Assembly: GCA_900764725.1 (NCBI GenBank)
Contig: CAAFPB010000534.1
Location: 1-41,187 of the forward strand
From: an uncultured Catenibacterium sp.
Lineage (GTDB): Bacteria > Bacillota_I > Bacilli_A > Erysipelotrichales > Coprobacillaceae
Length of the DNA: 41,187 nt
Direction of reading: 5' to 3'
Every line of letters starts with the position of its first letter. Positions within the stretch are counted from its first letter, which is position 1. Of this stretch, positions 17,401 through 24,444 are shown piece after piece. Both the position numbers and the translations under genes were made by a program. Below the pieces are notes generated by a model. It saw nothing but the letters and a program-made list of their open reading frames with translations, was not told where the DNA came from and made no database searches.

Positions 17401-19768
17401 ATACATAGGATTGCTGTAACTTCTGTGGAAAACCTAAGTCATCCACAACTATGTCACCATTCCTGCCTCTCCTATATATCCTGCCAATAGCTTCCCTTAC
17501 CTGATTGGTCATACTCTCAAATGCTGAGAGTTCCCTCACCTTTACTTGCCAGCCTTCCTTATAGGGGGTCTCCTCCTTCTCATCAGCTATCTGTTCATTC
17601 TGGTTGTTACCCTCATCATCAGTAGGAGTATTATCAATATCCTCCTCAATACCATTGGCAGTAACATCCATGATTACTCCGTGGTCATAACTGTAAGTAT
17701 TGGCTGCATCCATTACCAAGTCATTCCAGTTATCAAGTATCTGCTTATAAGCCTCAATCTGATAATTGATTCTATTCTCAGCAAGGTTTCTTCTGACTGC
17801 CAAAGGCAGCTTAGCCTCTCTGGTATTCTCCATATTGGCAACTTCCCTATCAACAAGAGCTTGTCTGTTGTTTTCAGCAGCATAGAGCAAGTCCTCAAAC
17901 ACTGCCCTTACCTTATCAAATAGCTTGAAGGGTTTCTCCTGTTTGATTACTACAAAAGGTCTAAGATTCTTGATAGCTTTAGCTATCTCCAGCTTTTCAC
18001 CAATAGTGGCTGCCTTAGCCATCTCATCATTCAACCTTGCAACTGTAGCTTCCTGGGATTTCTCAACTTCTTGTGTGAACAAGTCATTGATAAGATTAAT
18101 CCTTTGCCTCTTTTTAATAGAGGTAAACTCAGCGTCAGCCTTATGCCAGTTGCTCTCATCTATACTGGATGACTCACTCTCATATTCCTTAGCCTTCTTG
18201 GTATCTTGCACATACTCTGATAGCTCCTGTAACTTCTTGTTAAGGTACTGGTATAGCTTTGGAGTTCTGGTAGCTGTAAGTCTAGATATACCTCTATCCT
18301 TATCACTCTTTATGCTCTTGCCGAATATACCATTCTGGGGAAGCTCTATACTATCAAAGTTACCGCTGTCCCAGAGCTGCTTGATTTGTTCAATCTCATC
18401 ATCAATGACTTCCTTGAATTCATCAAGGTCAGAGTCTGTCCACCTTGCTTGCTCTACAGACACTCCATGCTCTCTATAGAACCACTTCATAGTACTTATA
18501 GGAGCAGCATTTGGTAAGCCTCTAATGACAGCAGAGGTAGGATTATTGACTGTGCCAAATCCGCCTTTACCATACTTTTCAGCGTACCATCCATCATCTA
18601 TTTCCTCACCTCCAGATGTTCTGTCAGTGTTGTCAGTGAAGATATATAGTGTTCTAGGGTCATTTTCAACTTCATCTCTTGTCCATCTACCTTCATGCTC
18701 ATTGATGATATATCCAGACTGACTGGATGTATCTATAGCACTCTTCACAAGTTTACCATCCCTTTCTTCAAGACCATGTTCCTTTACCAAGTTAAGAATA
18801 GTCTTGGACTTGGAGTCATCATTGCTTGTTACTTCTGCTCCAGAAGGAATAAGGTCATAGAGAGCTTTGGAGAAGGCAGTAGCTCTGCTTTTGTCAATGT
18901 CAAACTCACTAGGAACACTGATATTATAGATATTACCATTCTTGGTAATCTCTACCCCCTCAACATCATTACCCTTGTCATATGCCTTTACAGCACTACT
19001 CTTGTCATATACCTTTACACTATTATCTCCTAGCATAGGAATGACTTCAGCATTACTGATTGGGTTAAAGTTACCATCTATTTGTGTTCCTCTGAACTCT
19101 TCTCTAAGTTCCTCTAATATAATAGGGAACTGGGTTCTCCATATACTTTTATCCTGAATATGAGTAAGGGAACTGTTGCCAGTAGCTAGCAGTGCTTGAA
19201 GAGCTTTAGGATTCTGTTTCAAGCTGGCTCTTATGAGTGTCTTCATAATAGTCCTCTTATTACTATCCCAGCTTATCAAGTCCTGTTCTGTCATAGGAAC
19301 TCTCCTGCCTAAAGCTCTTGCTTTATTTGCACTTTTAGCACCAAGAATCTTATCCCTATAAGAATCCATCTCTTTCCATCTACCATCTTCGTCCCATATA
19401 CTAGAACTAAATAACTTCTCTAATTGAAAAGCTTGTTCCACAGAATTCACCACATAATCATCATTAGTTATAGTAGAAGTAAAGATGAAAGGTCTCTCCG
19501 CAAAGTTACTAAGTATAGTATTCTGATTAGCACCAGCATATATATTAGTAACCTTTACTTCATCAGGATTGATATAGTCAGCCCAGTTATCAGACACCTT
19601 AGTAATAAGTCCAATAAGCTCATCTTTTGTAGGTATATCCCCCTCTCTATCATACTCATATTGCCATTTTGACACATAATCTCTGAATAGCTTTGGGGGT
19701 AACTTAGGGAATTGGCTGTTAAGCTCCTTTAACTCAGGAGTCATAACTAAACAATTAGCATTTATCAT
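11435..19768 (-). CDS. Giant crAss-like virion RNA polymerase (2777 aa) with N-terminal NADAR domain
   Basis: Residues 1807-1850 match the beta-prime double-psi barrel of multisubunit RNA polymerases: RIPT, then a hydrophobic strand region, then SDFDVDKIYM with metal-binding aspartates D1846, D1848 and D1850. Cellular enzymes have RxPT and NADFDGD at the same spacing; the phage phi14:2 enzyme has DFDID. Such crAss-like polymerases are packaged and transcribe early genes after injection. Residues about 75-228 are a NADAR (YbiA/DUF1768) domain: LSNF, SVEQAFQLEK, LGRRV, W167, R172 to M175, QNP and LLATGN occur in family order. Residues about 370-500 hold a second module with FTDNTDRTSGG and IRGLPNAAPIST, which I cannot name. 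At 2777 aa it is larger than the roughly 2200-aa phi14:2 protein I recall. It has its own Bacteroidales-type promoter and an ATG start. The polymerase call is firm and NADAR nearly so; virion packaging is inferred from the family. Confidence 0.9.
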   Translation of the reverse strand: MINANCLVMTPELKELNSQFPKLPPKLFRDYVSKWQYEYDREGDIPTKDELIGLITKVSDNWADYINPDEVKVTNIYAGANQNTILSNFAERPFIFTSTITNDDYVVNSVEQAFQLEKLFSSSIWDEDGRWKEMDSYRDKILGAKSANKARALGRRVPMTEQDLISWDSNKRTIMKTLIRASLKQNPKALQALLATGNSSLTHIQDKSIWRTQFPIILEELREEFRGTQIDGNFNPISNAEVIPMLGDNSVKVYDKSSAVKAYDKGNDVEGVEITKNGNIYNISVPSEFDIDKSRATAFSKALYDLIPSGAEVTSNDDSKSKTILNLVKEHGLEERDGKLVKSAIDTSSQSGYIINEHEGRWTRDEVENDPRTLYIFTDNTDRTSGGEEIDDGWYAEKYGKGGFGTVNNPTSAVIRGLPNAAPISTMKWFYREHGVSVEQARWTDSDLDEFKEVIDDEIEQIKQLWDSGNFDSIELPQNGIFGKSIKSDKDRGISRLTATRTPKLYQYLNKKLQELSEYVQDTKKAKEYESESSSIDESNWHKADAEFTSIKKRQRINLINDLFTQEVEKSQEATVARLNDEMAKAATIGEKLEIAKAIKNLRPFVVIKQEKPFKLFDKVRAVFEDLLYAAENNRQALVDREVANMENTREAKLPLAVRRNLAENRINYQIEAYKQILDNWNDLVMDAANTYSYDHGVIMDVTANGIEEDIDNTPTDDEGNNQNEQIADEKEETPYKEGWQVKVRELSAFESMTNQVREAIGRIYRRGRNGDIVVDDLGFPQKLQQSYVFAELISALRDMTNAKQMIPMLEALQARKPWAVQIVDAIRNDERLFTSFYRVFRKDYLNMWIQIESTAPDGSVTIKTHNINKPAGTAHYFDEWRDNFEYGITLDEDSIYDHNGEIRLDKAELGLKLVDTVMDKFRGLKSKEEKQQVILENVESIHKLLSMLGIFVTPDTLNDILIFNVNLNNKAELPGSIVLSNLRTIFKDMPTNDGIKNGEPADLINIYGRAFNNIATAINNVEEDEVESSVRQGKKTLYAHTRPSYATTLVKKLRGPEFKEFIESEYKPVDFLYDKEQGRWLNSLIDDLENDADARDKFNHIVVIEHNRKEYQQWTPLDTFLTLFNQYNAEPIKGGEGYAWYQMPLLSDATSAEFLRAKRVRKNYEEVLLDKFADVVRQEYNRIITVKQRNNTPNIKKIAYYDMTDDSEGGARFHFFPKLNTEAFNKDGKTFFEQLAEVADDTDAFNQRAKEAVQTIMNEDFIAALDNWASIGVFDKVDENNENSSFRYFKQRTRENVEAALREYYWNTTYMQSQIIQLMTTDLAYYGNYTNFTKRALEFHSPTEKLNTLAKWNGEYVLASEDENGNVTVRPERVIYLTDEVKSSNWMKDVEEIIDQKIAKGELTEYDKTVILKKWGDTNVTDAQAFRTLKSFRATQIAADMWSDDAETAYNNIRNNTWTAQDFVVLWNTRKPYLYTQVNQSDRVGGIMRLAVQHKNSEMIMLTQAIFGSILHQSGKLKGLSEFMEDSNNNIDVAMFGTAVKVGGQSFIDLNGIENAEDVKSKLQKEVYIGGTDTVNPEVVHEYNWDDYGIQVATPEHGINAIQLVGTQIRRLIGTDMGADAVFKVGNKSLTRDQWKDYFNAVNTANIREAFEKLDKEFRDPKKISDLLISEIKSNSRYSNDLIEAVTLDENGQFNIPIFDPSQSQKIQELLNSIVKSRIVKQKINGGSLIQATAWALNEKDRPQIVWGTDKNGQKYIKYTEAYIACPDDRLYELLLEDDGSININKKDSKGNYIVPAKYREAIGYRIPTEDKYSMIPIKVKGFLPRQVGSVIILPEEITTTTGSDFDVDKIYMMYHSLNFKDIYDIKAAWDAFYKSHPDIVESIEESKRENFKRAMDEAIEKNPEADLSQYDMEELFENFTRPYKNYEWTEDARETFSAWFNPIKDRYLSHKSIEVVTYNDADIDLSDSNENRKVDIYRQAKKNTKSQRDSMMIDLMWSVLTNPDTVGKMINPGNFDEQKRNARIVNLLDSLSLDEIDKLGGIDKILNLSLKEADKMLERYGRIVNPLTPDTWITYQQRNMSGAGLVPMAATQNASHALTQFTKNFGLKKPYRFIFNGKRLGSLNSVKDAEGKFISRNVCSYLTAFVDNAKDPVAGDLNINNTTANLAFLLLRIGNSPITTSLILRQPAMMKVMRYVNSGRYSMNQAIEEAMEDYRKKRGDSSYGGKTINFNFTDEWLAANIAAEKNGGDIHSSHIEEMDFAVNQIKVLVMLKQMNTAADALGDVVRGIRSDSQSGGAGGSIAAGNGKIDGLEHILDTAATDANYPLQGLDFINEMYMSTSEEEIINSTLPIQTATFQWGLKATQNWYAKLFPQVSEQFRRVTDLAKDFTTYGNLDDTTINRIYSQYLVYLMTSISNDFRGDADTRNYYINEFPAEFNEFKSKNPYLIESVPLLRRLRVLFSNKYNGSPVIVFNNVGKVTDIQSEDYRSDFRNLLANKSTRDMAAKLLRYAFYRGLGFSPSGFSNLIPTQLKMSDVTDYVVTLRGVLSMNIDSGDNLQFMYQYIRNNMDDRRFVPEVSMTGIFKGEPEDNFIVTVTKRSSQDMKRFIYPTDSEDVKYREFVCYTYKGGKYYYAYDSTSNTYKRIKPLGSSQYQEYDYNAMGLIMETQIKEAKQKGFNFRDDYRAASIMESIENSGIPEEAYKHLPTENVPISLDDLYMQDREQRYAAMASQFAEMDKLRGEPSLEDLGRLDAMEQFDNFSRLDAMSQDLEGNDKCK

Positions 19769-19793
19769 ACTGATATTCTTTAATTAGTTTGTG

Positions 19794-19825
19794 CAAAAGT
19801 AGTAATTTAATTGTAGTTGTGCAAG
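19794..19825 (-). promoter_or_regulatory. Bacteroidales-type promoter for the RNA polymerase operon
   Basis: Read leftward, CTTG (-33 box) is followed by 20 nt and TACTTTTG (-7 box, consensus TAnnTTTG). The start codon lies about 25 nt further on. This fits host sigma-ABfr promoters, so the host polymerase should transcribe the phage polymerase gene. Confidence 0.75.
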
Positions 19826-19868
19826 GTATTAAGGATGTTTTTACTTCACCCCTAACACCTTTAATAAT

Positions 19869-19904
19869 ATAACAATAAGGTAGGATGTATTACTACACCC
19901 TACC
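19869..19904 (-). terminator. Intrinsic terminator ending the leftward replication operon
   Basis: In leftward RNA, GGUAGGGUGUA pairs with UACAUCCUACC around a GUAA loop, using one G-U pair that is an A-C mismatch on the other strand. A U-rich tail (UUAUUGUUAU) follows. It lies 10 nt past the stop of the 191-aa gene, so it is oriented for that operon. The remaining bases of this 146-nt gap hold the promoter above and no gene. Confidence 0.75.
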
Positions 19905-19914
19905 CTATGTTTTA

Positions 19915-20490
19915 TTATACTATTCTGATAAGGTCTGGGTCTGTGCCCACACCTTTACCCTCAGATATGTCTTTAAGAGTCAGGTATACATATCTTTTAG
20001 GCTCTTCAATAGCTGTCACATTGATACGACAACTAGTCTTACCATTCATAAGGTCTCTGAATGATTCCTCAGTTATTGTAAGATAAGGATTAGGCATATC
20101 AGGGAAATATCCTATAATTACCCTTGACCCTGTACTGTTTCCTATCTTAACTCTTATAACATCACCAACATTATAAGCAGTAGCCTCCTTAATAGGTTCA
20201 ACAGCCCCTTTTGGACTCTCATCAGCAGGCTCAGTGGATTTATCAAGAGGAGTAATCTCTTTAGGAAATTGCTTACCATTGATTACCTTACTCCAGAAGA
20301 ACTGACCTTCTGCTGACTTATTCCAACTGAAGCCACCTTCAACAAAGGAGGCATCTACCTTCTCTTGGAATACCTTGACATTGGCTGGATTACCTTGTCT
20401 CACTTGGTTTGACACCATAGCTTTCACTATCCATAGTGGGAAGTTGGTAATCTGACCAATCAAGTCTTCTTTAGTTACTGACACATTCAT
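19915..20490 (-). CDS. Phage protein of unknown function (191 aa) with W..S.EG..FW motif
   Basis: Residues about 53-76 contain FSWNKSAEGQFFWSKV, a small motif that I recognise from many uncharacterised phage proteins and that has no known function. A Pro/Glu-rich linker at about 80-105 separates it from a beta-rich C-terminal half (NVGDVIRVKI, RYVYLTL). It is the last gene of the long leftward operon. Its ATG overlaps the TGA of the 208-aa gene (ATGA), which suggests translational coupling. There is no signal peptide or membrane segment. Confidence 0.65.
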   Translation of the reverse strand: MNVSVTKEDLIGQITNFPLWIVKAMVSNQVRQGNPANVKVFQEKVDASFVEGGFSWNKSAEGQFFWSKVINGKQFPKEITPLDKSTEPADESPKGAVEPIKEATAYNVGDVIRVKIGNSTGSRVIIGYFPDMPNPYLTITEESFRDLMNGKTSCRINVTAIEEPKRYVYLTLKDISEGKGVGTDPDLIRIV

Positions 20491-21113
20491 TCCACTATGT
20501 ATTTAACACCATTATAAATGAGCCACTTAATGGTCAGAATATTGACTGGTCTAATACCTGACTCTTTGTCAGTCTTGACAATATCCATATCCACACAATC
20601 ATACCTGCCATCTCTTGATTCAAACTGAATCTTGTAGCCTCTAAGAACTCTATCTTCACCCTCATCATAAGGAAGTACAGGGCTATTAACCAGCTCAGTA
20701 ACAAGATTCTTTGCTGCATTTGCAACACCCTTCTTACTGTTCTTAACTGCATCAATACTATTTGAGAACTGCTCTACAATAGCATCAATCTCTTCCTGTA
20801 ACTTTCTCTTACTCTTAGGTTTATCCTGCTTCTTAAAGCACACAGTGAATACCTGGCCAGAGTGGATGTTCTCCCAGATACTTCTAATACCAAGAGTACC
20901 ATCCTTCTTGTCTTCCTTAGTTACTTTTACTGTAGTCTCAAACAGGTCAGCAGAATTAGTATAGTTCCTTAGATAACTCATACCAATCTGAACCACTTCA
21001 CCACTTTCAAAATGAGTAAGCCAAGCATCAGAACTTGACACTCTGTTCACAATATAGTGAGAACTCTCACTAATAATGGAACCTTGCTTTAACTGATTTA
21101 TTTGCTCAATCAT
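20487..21113 (-). CDS. Hypothetical phage protein (208 aa)
   Basis: I do not recognise a family. The N-terminal third is beta-rich, the centre (about 92-145) is a Lys-rich helical segment, and the C-terminal third is beta-rich again with a GYKIQFESRDGRYDCVDMD stretch. It starts 1 nt after the stop of the 77-aa gene and overlaps the next gene by 4 nt, so it is clearly inside the operon. No membrane segment, metal site or nucleotide-binding motif is visible. Confidence 0.6.
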   Translation of the reverse strand: MIEQINQLKQGSIISESSHYIVNRVSSSDAWLTHFESGEVVQIGMSYLRNYTNSADLFETTVKVTKEDKKDGTLGIRSIWENIHSGQVFTVCFKKQDKPKSKRKLQEEIDAIVEQFSNSIDAVKNSKKGVANAAKNLVTELVNSPVLPYDEGEDRVLRGYKIQFESRDGRYDCVDMDIVKTDKESGIRPVNILTIKWLIYNGVKYIVE

Positions 21114-21114
21114 A

Positions 21115-21348
21115 TCAAATAAGCTTTTCTATATTAGACATAAATGTTTCAGCCTCTTGCTTAGTAACATCAATAGTTTTGATGTCTTCCTGCAATGCAG
21201 CAATTTGAGATTCTTTCTTTGCAATCTCCTGCTCCATTTCTGCATGAAGATTACCTGCATTCTCATATACAGTCTTAAATATAGACTTAATGCTTGCCAT
21301 CCTTTCACTGAAAGATGGTGCAACTAATTTCTTCGTACCAAAAGCCAT
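21115..21348 (-). CDS. Small coiled-coil protein (77 aa)
   Basis: Residues about 20-75 form a continuous amphipathic helix with heptad-like hydrophobic spacing (AEMEQEIAKKESQIAALQED), so the protein is probably a coiled coil that oligomerises or acts as an adaptor. The start codon follows an uninterrupted poly-A leader of about eleven bases ending in AAAGTATGG, a start context shared with several genes of the ubiquitin-like cassette. The function is unknown. Confidence 0.6.
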   Translation of the reverse strand: MAFGTKKLVAPSFSERMASIKSIFKTVYENAGNLHAEMEQEIAKKESQIAALQEDIKTIDVTKQEAETFMSNIEKLI

Positions 21349-21359
21349 ACTTTTTTTTT

Positions 21360-22238
21360 TTAGTTATTGATATACTTTCTTGTAATAAATTCCTTCATTA
21401 AAGGCTCTGCTAATTCCTTAGCCTGAGGGTGTGGAGCACCTGTAGTACCTCTTGCTCTCAGACCAAAGAAATGCTCCCAATCAGATGTAAAACCTGTGAC
21501 AACTAATTCTGTCTTTAAGGAGTTTGGTAAAACAGCCCTTGCTTGTTGGGGAGTCCAACCTTGTTTAATAAGAGTAAAATATGCTCTTTCTGCTTTTGCA
21601 AGATTTTCTTTGAAACATAGGTCTGCATAAGTATTTCCACATATATCTCTATCCTCTAAAGATGCATTTTCCTGTCCTTCCCCTACCCAACAAGGTATAA
21701 TAAAAGTAAGTTCATTGCCAAACTTATTCTTAGAATAGTTACAATATCTCGTACTTTCCTGAGCAAAAGACATCACTCTATGCCTTACAAATTCATGTGA
21801 TACCCCCCTGTCACATACAAAGTGTACTGTAATTCTCCTTTCATGATACTTTGTAGGCTCACAGATATACTGCAAGTCATCAAGCCAACCATTCTCTACC
21901 AATACTCTAAGGTTAGTAGTAACAGCTACTCTCTTCTGACCATTAACCTCACATACCTTGAAACCTTTTGAATAAGGATTCTTAGTATATTTACCCCAAC
22001 CATTAATTTCTATAGGTAGCATAGTCTCCAGAGGCATAGCCAGATATACAGTACCATGTTCAAGCATTGCCCCATGACCAGACTCAATCATTCTACCCAC
22101 AAAGGGTTTAGCTGAGTTCTCAGTTATCTTGTCCTCAGATTTATAGCATACTCTACCTGCACGCTCTATCTGTTTATAAACTCCTTCAAGACCAGCAGGC
22201 TGTTCCCATATTTCAAAACTTGGCTTAATTAGCTTCAT
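21360..22238 (-). CDS. thyX: Flavin-dependent thymidylate synthase ThyX (292 aa)
   Basis: ThyX makes dTMP from dUMP using FAD, NADPH and methylene-tetrahydrofolate. The diagnostic motif RHRxxSxxxxSxR is intact at 152-164 (RHRVMSFAQESTR), with R152, H153, R154, S157, S162 and R164 in place. The length is slightly above the roughly 220-250 aa of most bacterial ThyX proteins. The start overlaps the end of the thioredoxin-like gene by 14 nt. With dUTPase and UDG in the same operon it supports replication of thymine-containing DNA with little uracil. Confidence 0.96.
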   Translation of the reverse strand: MKLIKPSFEIWEQPAGLEGVYKQIERAGRVCYKSEDKITENSAKPFVGRMIESGHGAMLEHGTVYLAMPLETMLPIEINGWGKYTKNPYSKGFKVCEVNGQKRVAVTTNLRVLVENGWLDDLQYICEPTKYHERRITVHFVCDRGVSHEFVRHRVMSFAQESTRYCNYSKNKFGNELTFIIPCWVGEGQENASLEDRDICGNTYADLCFKENLAKAERAYFTLIKQGWTPQQARAVLPNSLKTELVVTGFTSDWEHFFGLRARGTTGAPHPQAKELAEPLMKEFITRKYINN

Positions 22239-22482
22239 ATTCCTTAATCATACTGTTAATAACCTCTGACTTTACAATGCCACGCCAAGTCTCTACTACT
22301 TCCTCTTTATCATTAAGAAGTAGAATAGTAGGAAGACCTTTAACATTATACTTGTCAGCTACCTCAGGATTCTCCATCACATTAATGTCCTCAACAGGGG
22401 CATCAATAGGATGGTCCTTAAACTCCTTTGCTGCAACCTTACATTGTCCACAGCAAGGAGAATAAAATTTTAATATTTTCAT
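22225..22482 (-). CDS. Thioredoxin/glutaredoxin-like protein (85 aa)
   Basis: The N-terminal strand and active-site loop read KFYSPCCGQCK, giving a CGQC redox pair (C11, C14) with an extra Cys at 10. GLPTILLL supplies the cis-Pro motif expected in the fold. At 85 aa it is a minimal thioredoxin, like phage NrdC/NrdH types. It probably reduces ribonucleotide reductase or keeps a phage enzyme reduced; the partner is inferred from the NrdD/NrdG genes in the same operon. It overlaps thyX. Confidence 0.88.
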   Translation of the reverse strand: MKILKFYSPCCGQCKVAAKEFKDHPIDAPVEDINVMENPEVADKYNVKGLPTILLLNDKEEVVETWRGIVKSEVINSMIKEYEAN

Positions 22483-22496
22483 GTTATATTATTGAA

Positions 22497-22916
22497 TTAT
22501 GCTTCAAGAATATCCTTATACCTTTCATACGTATCTCTTATAACCTTTTCCCCTATAGGATTAGGTCTCTTAGAATCCCTATCTATACACTCTTGAAGGG
22601 GAGTAAAGAAATTCTTGATTTCAAGGTCATAGTTGAATGTCTTGGCTGTCCTTTTCCAGTACTCAATTTCTGTACTATTAAGATTCATATTGTCTATTAC
22701 GACATCCTGATGAAAAATAGCAGCTCCCTGTATAAAGCTATTTTTCATAATTGTAACTATAGGCTCTCTACTAGGTACCCAATATTTACCTAACATATTT
22801 CTGATGTCATCATTGTTAAATCTTACTCTATGTTCTGGGTCTTCAAGTACCCATTGTTTAGCCCATGTAGTCTTACCACTACCTTGAATACCTCTGCATA
22901 AAATTATCTTTGGCAT
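22497..22916 (-). CDS. P-loop polynucleotide 5'-kinase-like protein (139 aa)
   Basis: GIQGSGKTTW near residues 9-18 is a Walker A loop, and FNNDDIRNML matches the kinase lid and acceptor region of the T4 Pnk kinase domain. The length equals that domain alone: the C-terminal 3'-phosphatase half of T4 Pnk is absent. It probably phosphorylates 5'-OH ends of RNA or DNA, for example ends left by host anticodon nucleases. A separate HAD phosphatase gene lies about 3 kb upstream in the operon. A deoxynucleoside kinase is a less likely alternative. Confidence 0.8.
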   Translation of the reverse strand: MPKIILCRGIQGSGKTTWAKQWVLEDPEHRVRFNNDDIRNMLGKYWVPSREPIVTIMKNSFIQGAAIFHQDVVIDNMNLNSTEIEYWKRTAKTFNYDLEIKNFFTPLQECIDRDSKRPNPIGEKVIRDTYERYKDILEA

Positions 22917-22917
22917 A

Positions 22918-23100
22918 TTATTTACTTTTAGATATTATAGAATTTAGAACTGACAAAGCATCTTTAAGTACTTTCTTTTCAGAAGGAGTACAATTACTTA
23001 ATTCATTGTACTCCTCTTGAAAAAGATATGTTCTTAGATGATTTGATAATTTCAGAGTCTCTTTAGCTTTTGTCTTAATACTTACTCTAATACCACTCAT
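22918..23100 (-). CDS. Hypothetical small protein (60 aa)
   Basis: A Lys/Ser/Leu-rich, probably all-helical protein with no known motif. It sits 1 nt before the kinase gene and is in frame with the operon spacing, which is the main reason to accept it. Confidence 0.5.
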   Translation of the reverse strand: MSGIRVSIKTKAKETLKLSNHLRTYLFQEEYNELSNCTPSEKKVLKDALSVLNSIISKSK

Positions 23101-23113
23101 ATTTATAAATATA

Positions 23114-23257
23114 CTAGAAAGCTTCTATATAATCAGCATCAGGAAATGTCATTCTTACATCATCCCATGCAGCATCTCTTTCATACTCATCATCTTCATC
23201 ATAAGTATTACTATAAGTCTCTCTATGACCATCTTTATGGTGAATTATAAATGTCAT
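23114..23257 (-). CDS. Very small acidic protein (47 aa)
   Basis: An ATG-to-TAG frame encodes MTFIIHHKDGHRETYSNTYD followed by a strongly acidic stretch (DEDDEYERD) and ends in YIEAF. It fills the otherwise empty 200-nt gap between two operon genes, and codon use resembles its neighbours. It has no recognised family. The acidic, small character resembles phage DNA-mimic or inhibitor proteins, but that is only a possibility. No Shine-Dalgarno site is seen. Confidence 0.5.
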   Translation of the reverse strand: MTFIIHHKDGHRETYSNTYDEDDEYERDAAWDDVRMTFPDADYIEAF

Positions 23258-23299
23258 ATAATATAAATTCAAATTACTACAAACTCATCACTGCGCATC

Positions 23300-24100
23300 T
23301 CATACTTCCTTAAGTTTAGTATGTTTCTTACAATCCTCACACCAACATTCAGTATCATCAGTTATGTCATCTATATACTCATTGGTATTAGCATTGACCC
23401 ATGCTGGTATCTGAACATTGGGACTGCCACACTCACTACATACATACCTATGCTTTAGGCTATCAGGAATATACAATACAGTACCCATAGAGTTCTTATG
23501 AACATCTACATCTGGGAATGCATCATGGAACTCCTTTAAGTTGAAAGGTCTGGCTATAAGATGAACACCACTCTTGGTAGGGAATTCTGCCACTATAGCA
23601 GGTATCATCCTATCTGTAATATCCTCGATGGGTATAGCTTGCCCTTTCTCCCCATGTGCCTTATAATAGAGTTCACATACCTTCTTTCTTATATCATCAA
23701 GCATAGATACATCATCTACATCAACTACCCATTTAGGACTTCTTGACTTTAACTCACCTGCTGCACTATTAAGTATTCTCCTAGGGTCTCTGACAGTACC
23801 ATTCAGATTATACTCTGCCAACTTAGCAAGCATCAGGTTCTGTAAAGCTGAGAAGTCCTTCCCAGGCACATTGATGTAGGCTCTTGCACTATAATGTTCA
23901 CAGAGGAATATGACTTCCTCTTTTACCCTATCAAGATGTTCTCTACTTTTAATGAAGTAAGTTTTAATTGCACCTTCCTTTACCTTCCTGTTCTCGCCCT
24001 TATGGTCTTTGGCTCTTTGAACAATCTGTAAGTGGAAGAACATATCATTTGCTTCATTGAAATAGAAGAGACTCTTGGTTAATTCAAAGTTATCTATCAT
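23300..24100 (-). CDS. AEP-primase-like protein with C-terminal zinc ribbon (266 aa)
   Basis: The three archaeo-eukaryotic primase motifs seem present in order: KWVVDVDD (D127, D129), SGVHLI (H180) and FPDVDVH (D197 or D199), each after a hydrophobic strand. The C-terminus has a CxxC pair (C221, C224) and a second pair (C252 or C254, with C257), a zinc ribbon. AEP enzymes make primers or extend DNA, so this may be the phage primase or PrimPol. The match rests on short motifs, and I would not exclude another nucleotide-binding family. Its ATG overlaps the stop of the upstream gene (ATGA), so the two are coupled. Confidence 0.5.
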   Translation of the reverse strand: MIDNFELTKSLFYFNEANDMFFHLQIVQRAKDHKGENRKVKEGAIKTYFIKSREHLDRVKEEVIFLCEHYSARAYINVPGKDFSALQNLMLAKLAEYNLNGTVRDPRRILNSAAGELKSRSPKWVVDVDDVSMLDDIRKKVCELYYKAHGEKGQAIPIEDITDRMIPAIVAEFPTKSGVHLIARPFNLKEFHDAFPDVDVHKNSMGTVLYIPDSLKHRYVCSECGSPNVQIPAWVNANTNEYIDDITDDTECWCEDCKKHTKLKEV

Positions 24101-24444
24101 TCCTTTACAACTTCAAAGTCATCAACATTCCAGCCCTTTAAGTCAAAGATGGCATTGACCTCCCTCCTTGATTTAGGGGCTATATAATCCCAAGCCTCCT
24201 GAGGCAATACAATCTGCTCTTCAACTGCACCTTTAAGGTCACAGTTTGAGTAGTCTATATTCTCAAAGTATTCACCATCTTCATCCTTTCCAGAGTCAGT
24301 AATCTCATAGTCAGATACACTAATCCTTACAGTTTTACTAAGGGTAACACTCACTGTGACCTCAATTTCCCTTTCAGGACTGTCAACCTGATTCCAAGGT
24401 GCATTAGGAGTATCAGCTCCCACTGGATAATTATAATTGTCCAT
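24097..24444 (-). CDS. Phage protein of unknown function (115 aa) with YPxGADTPNAPWN motif
   Basis: The N-terminus reads NYNYPVGADTPNAPWNQ, a motif I recognise from small uncharacterised gut-phage proteins. A beta-rich region (EIEVTVSVTLSKTVRI) and an acidic segment follow. I chose the ATG at 24444 rather than an upstream start inside the endonuclease gene because GGAGG lies 7 nt before it, one of very few Shine-Dalgarno-like sites here. It overlaps the endonuclease stop by 14 nt and the primase-like gene by 4 nt. Confidence 0.65.
   Translation of the reverse strand: MDNYNYPVGADTPNAPWNQVDSPEREIEVTVSVTLSKTVRISVSDYEITDSGKDEDGEYFENIDYSNCDLKGAVEEQIVLPQEAWDYIAPKSRREVNAIFDLKGWNVDDFEVVKE

Noticed and set aside
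229..19768. Many small ORFs (60-180 codons) opposite or inside the three giant genes
   Set aside because: They lie fully within long genes with clear domains, have low-complexity hydrophobic translations typical of antisense frames, and lack operon spacing.
19769..19914. Possible small RNA or riboswitch in the largest intergenic gap
   Set aside because: The gap is explained by one terminator hairpin and one promoter; no further conserved-looking structure is visible.
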